Assembly (NCBI RefSeq): GCF_039542035.1
Contig: NZ_BAABHJ010000002.1
Location: 248,001 to 312,000 of the forward strand
Length of the DNA stretch: 64,000 bases
From: Actinoallomurus liliacearum
Lineage (GTDB): Bacteria; Actinomycetota; Actinomycetes; Streptosporangiales; Streptosporangiaceae
Direction: 5' to 3'
Both the position numbers and the translations under genes were made by a program. Below, piece after piece: positions 58,605 through 64,000 of the stretch. Numbering within the stretch: the stretch's first letter is position 1; each line of letters begins with the position of its first letter. A model generated the notes under the pieces. That model was not told where the DNA came from and did no database searches. It saw only the letters and a program-made list of their open reading frames with translations.

Positions 58605-60209
58605 ATGAACGTTGATCAGCCGCTACCGGCAGAGCACGCCGCCGTTCTGATCGTGGGCGGCAGCATCGTGGGGATCTCGGCCGCGCTGTTCCTCGCAGCA
58701 CACGGCATCACCCCCATCCTCGTCGAGAAGCATCCCGCGGTGTCGACCAGGCTGCGCGCCAAGCTGTTCTATCCGCGCACCATGGAGGCGTACCGCTGTG
58801 TCGGAGCCGACCAGGACGTCTACGCCGTCCAGCGCAGCCTCCCGCCGGCCGATCACGCCGCGGTGGTCACATCCCTCACCGGGCCGGAACTACGGCGCTG
58901 GCGCCTGCCGGCCGCGGAGGACTTCAGCGACGTCTCCCCGTCTCCCAGCGCCTTCGTCAAGCAGTCCGACCTGGAGGAGGTCGTCCGCGCGCACGCCCGC
59001 GCCGCCGGCGCCGACCTGCGTTTCGGCCACCGATTCCTCCATCTGCGTCAGCACGATGACCACGTCGCCGCCCGAGTGCTCGGCGCCGACGGCCGCGCGT
59101 ACACCGTGGAGGCCGACTACCTCCTGGCCGCGGACGGGAACGGCAGCGTCATCCGGCAGGCGCTCGGCATCGGCCGCAGCGGCGGCGAAGCGGTCTCCCA
59201 CGTCATGGAGATCGGCTTCACGGCCGACCTGCGCCGGGCCCTCGACGGCCGCCGGCTCGCCCTGGCCTGGACCGACCTGCCCGAGCGCGCCTTCATCTCG
59301 TGGAACACGGCGCACGACCGTGGGACGGTGTCGGTGACCTACGATCCCGCGAGCCCCGAGCGGGCAACCGTGTTCGACGCCGAGCGGTGCCATGACATCG
59401 TCTCGCGCGCGCTCGGGCTGCCCACGTCGAGCTTCACGATCAGCGGCGCCCGGCCGTGGCACATGGGCGCCTGGGTGGCCGACTCCTACCGCGCGGGCCG
59501 CGTCTTCCTGCTCGGAGACGCCGCGCACGTCACCCCGCCAGCCGGTGGCTTCGGCGCCAACGCCGGTATCCAGGACGCCTGGAACCTCACCACCAAGCTG
59601 GTCTCCGTCCTGCGCGGTGACGCCGGTCCCCGGCTGCTGGACGACTACGATCCCGAGCGCCGGCCGGTAGGCGCCCTGACGGTGGAACAGGCACTGCTGC
59701 GTGTCCGGGACCGAGTCGCGGCGTCGGCTGAGAGCCGTCCGCTGCTCAGTGAGGCCGCCGTCGCGATCGGCTACCGCTACCGCATGCCCGGTGACGACCG
59801 CGATCCCGGCCTGCCGGAGGCCGGCGAGCCAGGCCGCTGGCGTGGCGAGCCCGGCACCCGGCTGCCGCACGTGCCTCTCACCGGCCGGGACGGCGGCCTG
59901 TCCACGCTCGACCTCGTCCGCGACGGTCGTCACCTGCTGCTGGCCGGCGCCGAAGGGCACTCGTGGGCGCGGGCCGCCCGCGAGCTGGATCCCTCCGGTG
60001 CCTTTCTGGAGGTGGCGCTGCTGCCCCGCGAGGCCGGTTCCGGACCGGCACGGCCGGCCGAGACCTGCGGCATCGGCGACCATGGCGCCCAGCTGGTACG
60101 CCCCGACCACGTGGTCGCCTGGCGTGTCGGCCATGCCGCCGCGGACCCCACCGCGGCCCTGGCCGAAGCCACGCGACGGGCCTTGCGGCTCCCCCGCGTC
60201 CCAGCGTGA
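58605..60209 (+). CDS. FAD-dependent aromatic monooxygenase (PheA/TfdB type)
   Basis: 534 residues. FAD fold AVLIVGGSIVGISAALFLAAHGI, DG-motif LLAADGNGSVIRQALGI, GD-motif GRVFLLGDAAHVTPPAGGFGANAGIQDAWNL, and a C-terminal thioredoxin-like domain (about 400-534). This is the group A flavin hydroxylase family of phenol/polyketide hydroxylases. Its former divergent regulator seems to be reduced to the AsnC remnant at 58449, so regulation may be lost. Substrate unknown; no biosynthetic cluster surrounds it. Confidence 0.92.
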   Translation: MNVDQPLPAEHAAVLIVGGSIVGISAALFLAAHGITPILVEKHPAVSTRLRAKLFYPRTMEAYRCVGADQDVYAVQRSLPPADHAAVVTSLTGPELRRWRLPAAEDFSDVSPSPSAFVKQSDLEEVVRAHARAAGADLRFGHRFLHLRQHDDHVAARVLGADGRAYTVEADYLLAADGNGSVIRQALGIGRSGGEAVSHVMEIGFTADLRRALDGRRLALAWTDLPERAFISWNTAHDRGTVSVTYDPASPERATVFDAERCHDIVSRALGLPTSSFTISGARPWHMGAWVADSYRAGRVFLLGDAAHVTPPAGGFGANAGIQDAWNLTTKLVSVLRGDAGPRLLDDYDPERRPVGALTVEQALLRVRDRVAASAESRPLLSEAAVAIGYRYRMPGDDRDPGLPEAGEPGRWRGEPGTRLPHVPLTGRDGGLSTLDLVRDGRHLLLAGAEGHSWARAARELDPSGAFLEVALLPREAGSGPARPAETCGIGDHGAQLVRPDHVVAWRVGHAAADPTAALAEATRRALRLPRVPA

Positions 60210-60272
60210 CCGGTGTCGCCTCCCGGGCACCCGCCGTCGTCCCCGGACGTCACCTCGCATCGCACCGGACGG

Positions 60273-61451
60273 TCAGCCGCGCACCAGGCCCGCGGTCGCG
60301 GGCTCGTCCCAGGCGATGTGGTGACGGTGGACGGGGCCGAACATCTGCTCGGGGTCGGGCAGGGCGGGCCGCGCCCCCGCCTGTCCGGCCTTGGCCTTGT
60401 TCTTAGCGGCCGCGTCGCCGCCGATCATCTCGACTCGGTCGCGGCGCAGCCGCTCGTACGCGCTGAACGCGGCCGCCGGATCGGGCAGGTCGCGCAGGCA
60501 GCGGGCGAGTTCGACGGCGCTCTCGATGGCCAGGGACGCCCCCTGCCCCGAACTCGAGGACGGAGCGTGCGCCGAGTCGCCGACCAGCACCATCCTGCCC
60601 CGGTGCCAGTGCGGCAATGACGGCATCCGCTCCATCGCCCCCACCGCCATCAGGTCGCCGGGCTCGGTGTGCTCCAGCAGGACCTGCCCCGGAACGTGAC
60701 CCGTGTACAGCTCCCGTAGCCGCACCAGCCAATCCGCGGCGGGGACCTGGCGGACCTCGGCCGAGGACATCGGGGTGGCGTGCGGAAGGCTCGCGAACCA
60801 GCAGATCCGCCCGTCGGGCACGCGCCAGTAGCCGATGAAGGCACGGCCGAAGGCGAAGTACATGACGCCCGGCTCGGCGGGCACGTCGACGCCGGTCGCG
60901 TACCCGCCGAAACTGAGCACCCCGCCGTACTCCGGGCCGGGTGCCGCCGGGTCGATGAGGGTACGGACGGTCGAGCGGATGCCGTCCGCGCCGATCAGGA
61001 TGTCGGCGCCGGCCGTCGTGCCGTCGGCGAAGACGGCGGTGACGCCCTCAGGGGACTCCTGGACCGAGACGAGCCGCTTGCCGTACTCGATCGGCACACC
61101 CCCGGCGACCGCCCGGTCGGCCAGCGCGCGGAACAGGTCGGCGCGGGCCATCGCCAGCGTCGCCGGCAGACCGGGGAAGCCGCCGAACTCGGCCAGCCGG
61201 TTCCCGCCGCCGTCGGCCATCACCACGCCCGGGACCGCGTGCCCGACTGCGGTCACGGCGGTGTCCGCCCCGATGACGCGTAGCGCGTCCAGGCCGTTCG
61301 GCGCCAGGCTCAGCATCGCCGCCGCGCCGTCGGCGGTCACCGGATGCGCCTCATGGACGGTCCCCCGGATCCCGGCCTTCGCCAGGGCCAGCCCCATCAC
61401 CGGCCCGGCGATGCCGCCTCCGATGACCAACGCGGTACTCACCTTGCTCAT
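60273..61451 (-). CDS. FAD-dependent monooxygenase (TetX/salicylate-hydroxylase type)
   Basis: 392 residues from ATG 61451 with GAGGGA upstream (GTG 61457 also in frame). FAD fold ALVIGGGIAGPVMGLALAKAGI, DG-motif ILIGADGIRSTVR, GD-motif MVLVGDSAHAPSSSSGQGASLAIESAVELARCL. Acts on an aromatic or antibiotic-like substrate. Immediately upstream is a 19-bp palindrome ctagttgcatgtcaactag; its half-site recurs before the padR gene at 63862, so PadR may repress it. Confidence 0.92.
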   Translation of the reverse strand: MSKVSTALVIGGGIAGPVMGLALAKAGIRGTVHEAHPVTADGAAAMLSLAPNGLDALRVIGADTAVTAVGHAVPGVVMADGGGNRLAEFGGFPGLPATLAMARADLFRALADRAVAGGVPIEYGKRLVSVQESPEGVTAVFADGTTAGADILIGADGIRSTVRTLIDPAAPGPEYGGVLSFGGYATGVDVPAEPGVMYFAFGRAFIGYWRVPDGRICWFASLPHATPMSSAEVRQVPAADWLVRLRELYTGHVPGQVLLEHTEPGDLMAVGAMERMPSLPHWHRGRMVLVGDSAHAPSSSSGQGASLAIESAVELARCLRDLPDPAAAFSAYERLRRDRVEMIGGDAAAKNKAKAGQAGARPALPDPEQMFGPVHRHHIAWDEPATAGLVRG

Positions 61452-61494
61452 GCCCACTCCCTCATCTCAGGACGAGGAGATAGTCACATTGCTA

Positions 61495-61513
61495 CTAGTT
61501 GCATGTCAACTAG
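61495..61513. promoter_or_regulatory. 19-bp palindrome upstream of FAD monooxygenase
   Basis: ctagttgcatgtcaactag: exact seven-base arms ctagttg/caactag around catgt, 44 bases upstream of the monooxygenase start and just after the epoxide hydrolase stop on the same strand. Candidate operator; a ctagttga half-site lies at 63864-63871 before padR. Confidence 0.6.
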
Positions 61514-61544
61514 ATGTCGTGCGGTCACGGTCCGGGCGGCCGTA

Positions 61545-62681
61545 TCAGCGCAGGGAGCGGAAGAAGGCGCGGATGTCGGTGACGAGCAGGTCGGGGGCTT
61601 GCAGGGAGGCGAAGTGGCCGCCGGTGTCGAACTCCGACCAGTGCGTGACCGTGTTCGACAGCTCCGCCAGCCGGCGGATCGCGCGGTCGCCGAGGAACTT
61701 GGCGACTCCGGTCGGCACCCCCGAGGGGGCGGGGCGGCCCCAGCCGTCCGCCGTCAGCTCGCGGTACATCCGCGCGGCGGAGCCGGCCGTCGAGGTGAGC
61801 CACAGCGCGGTCACGTTGGTCAGCACGGCGTCCCGGTCGGCGAGCGGCTGCCGCGTCCGCGTCGGATCGTGGTCGACGAACCACTCGAGGTTCCAGGCCA
61901 GTTGACCCGCCGGCGAGTCATTGAGCGCGTACGCCACGGTCTGGGGGCGGGTCGCCATCTGGGTGGCATAGCCCGAGCGGGCCTGCCACCACGCCCGGTT
62001 CGCCCGCGCCTGCTCCCGCTCGGCGTCCGAGAGCAGGTCCAGTTCGTCCGGCCCGGCGGGCGCCGAGGCGTTGACCAGCGCGTTGACGTGGACACCGATG
62101 ACGGCGTCCGGAGCGACGCGGCCGAGCTCGGGCGAGACGATCGACCCGAAGTCGCCGCCTTGGGCGCCGTAGCGGGCGTAGCCGAGACGTCGCATCAGCT
62201 CGGCCCAGGTCCGCGCGACGCGGTTGCTCCCCCACCCTTTCTCCCGAGTGGGCCCGGAGAAGGCGAATCCGGGCACGGAGGGCGCCACGACGTGGAACGC
62301 GTCGGCGGGATCCGCGTCGTGTGAGCGCGGATCGGTGAGCGGTCCGATGATGTCTAGGAAGTCGCAGACCGTGCTCGGCCAGCCGTGCGTGATGATCAGC
62401 GGAAGGGCGTCCGGCTCGGGCGAGCGGGCGTGCAGGAAGTGCACGGTCTGCCCGTCGATGGCCGTGGTGAACTGCGGCACCCTGTTCAGCCGGGCCTCGT
62501 GGAACCGCCAGTCGTATCCGTCGATCCAGTACGCGACCAGATCCCGCAGGTGCGATCGGGCGACGCCGTAGTCCCATCCCACTCCGGGGAGTTCGTCGGG
62601 CCAGCGGGTCCGGGTCAACCGGTCGCGCAGGTCGTCGAGGTCCGGCTGCGGGATGTCGACGCTGAACGGGACGATCTCCAT
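61545..62681 (-). CDS. epoxide hydrolase family protein (EHN domain)
   Basis: 378 residues. N-terminal EHN domain (IPQPDLDDLRDRLTRTRWPDELPGVGWDYGVARSHLRDLVAYW), then the alpha/beta hydrolase core: oxyanion HGWPS, nucleophile Asp177 in AQGGDFGSIVSPELG, catalytic His in GGHFASLQAP near residue 360. It is homologous to microsomal-type epoxide hydrolases, which open epoxides to diols. It lies upstream of the FAD monooxygenase on the same strand with about 90 bases between; epoxidation then hydrolysis would be a logical pair. Confidence 0.92.
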   Translation of the reverse strand: MEIVPFSVDIPQPDLDDLRDRLTRTRWPDELPGVGWDYGVARSHLRDLVAYWIDGYDWRFHEARLNRVPQFTTAIDGQTVHFLHARSPEPDALPLIITHGWPSTVCDFLDIIGPLTDPRSHDADPADAFHVVAPSVPGFAFSGPTREKGWGSNRVARTWAELMRRLGYARYGAQGGDFGSIVSPELGRVAPDAVIGVHVNALVNASAPAGPDELDLLSDAEREQARANRAWWQARSGYATQMATRPQTVAYALNDSPAGQLAWNLEWFVDHDPTRTRQPLADRDAVLTNVTALWLTSTAGSAARMYRELTADGWGRPAPSGVPTGVAKFLGDRAIRRLAELSNTVTHWSEFDTGGHFASLQAPDLLVTDIRAFFRSLR

Positions 62682-62755
62682 GCGTGTTCCCCAAGGTCCG
62701 TCGTTGCCGGGAAGGCGAGCCGGACGGCCCGCCCGGGGATCACGCTAGGAACCGT

Positions 62756-63697
62756 TCAGGCCAGATCCTGACCGCTGACCGCATCGGTCGCCCGCCGAGG
62801 ACCCGAGTCCTCGCCCTCCGGAGGCCCGGAGGCGTCGCGGCCGGCGGACCATGCCTCGTGGGCACCGCGGACGCGCGTCCACAACGTCTCCCGGTCGGCG
62901 TCGTCGAGGTCGGTGAGCGTCAGCCCGAACAGGTCGGCGAGAACGGCGTACCACTCGGTCCTGGTCTCCAAGACCTCCCGCCGCCCCGCGCCGACACCGA
63001 CGCGTCGCAGCACACACCCGGTGAGCACGTCGGCGCCCCCGGCGTCCCGGCGCATCACCGTGCAGGTCCGTACGTACCCCGAATCGGGCGACGTGGACAG
63101 GTACCGATGACGGTCGAGGAACTCCCCCACCACCGCGGGCCGCATGCCGAAGTCCATGCCGGTGAAGGCGCCGCGATCGTCGTGGTCGAGCCGCCACCCA
63201 CCTGGCGCGGCCGCTGAACGCCGCAGGCGGAACCGGAACGGCCCCTGGACGTACTCTCCCTCGCTCAGGGGCAGCGGCTCGTGCAGTCCATCCCCCAGAC
63301 CGGCATCGACGAGCCACACTCCCGACGGGCAGTCCTCCGCCGGCAACCCGCGTACGGTCAATGCCAGGTGGTTGGCCGGCGCGGGACCCGGCGGCTCCGC
63401 GGCCTGCCGACCCTGCACGCCCGCCCGGTGCCAGGTCACCTCATAGCCCAAGGCGTCCAGCAGAAGCGCGAACGCGCCGTTCAGGTGATAGCAGTAGCCG
63501 CCACGACCCGCCGTGATCCGTGCGGCGGAGTCGTACGGATCGATCGAGGTCAGCCGGCCGAGCTGGATGTCGAGCGCCTCATAGGCGATGCGCTCGACCT
63601 GAGCGGCGTGCAGGGCGTGCAGGGCCGCGACGCTCGGGGGGCCGGGGTCGGAGAGACCCAGCCTCCGGAGATAAGCGGATGCGTCGAAACCGTCCAT
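62756..63697 (-). CDS. nat: arylamine N-acetyltransferase
   Basis: 313 residues. Catalytic triad Cys69 (GRGGYCYHLNGAF), His110 (ANHLALTV) and Asp131 (VDAGLGD), with ERIAYEALDIQLGR before it. It transfers acetyl groups from acetyl-CoA to arylamines or arylhydroxylamines, and related enzymes close ansamycin amides. The C-terminal 35 residues are a charged tail. No shared promoter with the epoxide hydrolase is obvious (74-base gap). Confidence 0.92.
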   Translation of the reverse strand: MDGFDASAYLRRLGLSDPGPPSVAALHALHAAQVERIAYEALDIQLGRLTSIDPYDSAARITAGRGGYCYHLNGAFALLLDALGYEVTWHRAGVQGRQAAEPPGPAPANHLALTVRGLPAEDCPSGVWLVDAGLGDGLHEPLPLSEGEYVQGPFRFRLRRSAAAPGGWRLDHDDRGAFTGMDFGMRPAVVGEFLDRHRYLSTSPDSGYVRTCTVMRRDAGGADVLTGCVLRRVGVGAGRREVLETRTEWYAVLADLFGLTLTDLDDADRETLWTRVRGAHEAWSAGRDASGPPEGEDSGPRRATDAVSGQDLA

Positions 63698-63772
63698 CGC
63701 GCACCCCCCGTCGTGGATCTTACCTTCGGGGCTGAAGTGCGGGCCGATGTCGAGAAGATGAAAAAAGCGAGC

Positions 63773-63791
63773 GCCTTTACAAAGTAAGTTC
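63773..63791. repeat. second copy of TTTAC-N3-GTAAA motif
   Basis: gcctttacaaagtaagttc matches gcctttacatagtaaattc at 55627-55645 in 17 of 19 positions, again beside an A-run (gatgaaaaaagcg). Located 90 bases upstream of padR and 76 bases upstream of the nat start. May be a shared regulator site or repeat. Confidence 0.4.
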
Positions 63792-63880
63792 CCGTCATCG
63801 CGAACGCCGTCGAACCCTCCGGAGCGGCGAGTACCGCCCCGCGCTTGACCAGTCCCTCGGAAACTAGTTGACTCGCGACT

Positions 63881-64000
63881 ATGTCGTCATCCCCGCGCCG
63901 GTCCCCGTTGGCGCTCGCCGTGCTCGGCGTCCTCGCGTACCGCCCCCTCCACCCGTACGGCATCCAGGCCCTGCTCAAGCGGTGGGGCAAGGACGAGGTG
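63881..64000 (+). CDS. PadR family transcriptional regulator, 3' end outside window
   Basis: Forty codons from ATG 63881: MSSSPRRSPLALAVLGVLAY then RPLHPYGIQALLKRWGKDEV, the beginning of a PadR winged helix (LALLGxLxxxPxHGYELxxxL pattern). The half-palindrome aactagttga lies 10-19 bases upstream. Likely a repressor of a nearby monooxygenase or transporter gene. The frame runs off the window, so its effector domain is not seen. Confidence 0.85.
   Translation, partial: MSSSPRRSPLALAVLGVLAYRPLHPYGIQALLKRWGKDEV

Noticed and set aside
58605..63697. A secondary-metabolite biosynthetic cluster around the flavin monooxygenases and nat
   Set aside because: No polyketide synthase, NRPS, terpene or RiPP core enzyme is present; the genes look like stand-alone detoxification or tailoring enzymes.
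1..64000. CRISPR arrays, tRNA or rRNA genes
   Set aside because: No regularly spaced direct repeats, no tRNA cloverleaf-like TTCGA arm with acceptor pairing, and no rRNA-like conserved stretch were noticed.

Overview
This is 64 kb of very GC-rich, densely packed bacterial chromosome: GTG and TTG starts are common, four-base ATGA/GTGA overlaps are frequent, and terminator-like hairpins lack U-tracts. The content (a microbial poly(ADP-ribose) glycohydrolase, ECF41 sigma factor, DUF5753/DUF397 pair, PP2C/STAS regulatory proteins, a membrane NACHT ATPase, LIV-type ABC genes next to a 3-hydroxybutyrate dehydrogenase) points to a soil-type actinomycete, probably Streptosporangiales/Thermomonosporaceae. 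The order-level guess is inference. I see no rRNA, tRNA, CRISPR array or replication origin.

Layout. 1-1738: end of a nucleoside deaminase, a GNAT acetyltransferase and a poly(ADP-ribose) glycohydrolase. 1756-5529: SDR and MmyB-like regulator (divergent), then the alkylation-repair pair ada-alkA/ogt. 5573-5710: a compact candidate iron-regulated unit on the minus strand (iron box, Shine-Dalgarno, 19-codon ORF, hairpin). 5781-9148: DedA-like protein, SLC13-type transporter with universal stress protein, SDR. 9150-17140: a scarred region with broken serine recombinases, a Tn3-family transposase remnant, a truncated reductase gene, and three regulator/target pairs (TetR/SnoaL, MerR/MFS, and an oxidoreductase). 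17225-20903: FAD oxidoreductase plus ECF41 sigma factor, then a TetR/SDR divergon with well-placed operators. 20977-25917: PucR regulator, secreted beta-propeller, ATP-binding regulator, XRE/DUF5753 with a shortened DUF397, small secreted protein. 26098-30058: B3/4 protein and LysE exporter opposite a MocR regulator, and an AhpD-like protein without its cysteine pair. 30402-35330: DUF1062, GNAT, methyltransferase, ECF sigma factor with reductase and EthD genes. 35384-41047: Tn3 remnant, then a 1408-residue sensor kinase/phosphatase between two STAS antagonists. 41153-44155: a second cysteine-less AhpD-like ORF running through a MerR-type promoter, hydrolase, MerR, DUF3307-like membrane protein.

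44352-53371 reads as one functional unit: a secreted esterase divergent from livG-livF-binding protein-livH-livM, followed by a 3-hydroxybutyrate dehydrogenase and a GAF/PucR-type regulator. My working reading is export of an esterase, uptake of the released hydroxy acid and its oxidation. 53378-64000 holds AhpD/MarR, ArsR/SRPBCC, a NACHT-ATPase membrane protein, two FAD monooxygenases (one beside a 23-codon AsnC remnant), an epoxide hydrolase, an arylamine N-acetyltransferase, and the start of a PadR regulator cut by the window edge.

Recurring themes are regulator-target pairs with readable operators and much gene decay around transposon and recombinase remnants. The most original candidates are the iron-box mini-gene near 5.6 kb, the hydroxybutyrate locus, the membrane NACHT protein, and the cysteine-less AhpD-like proteins.
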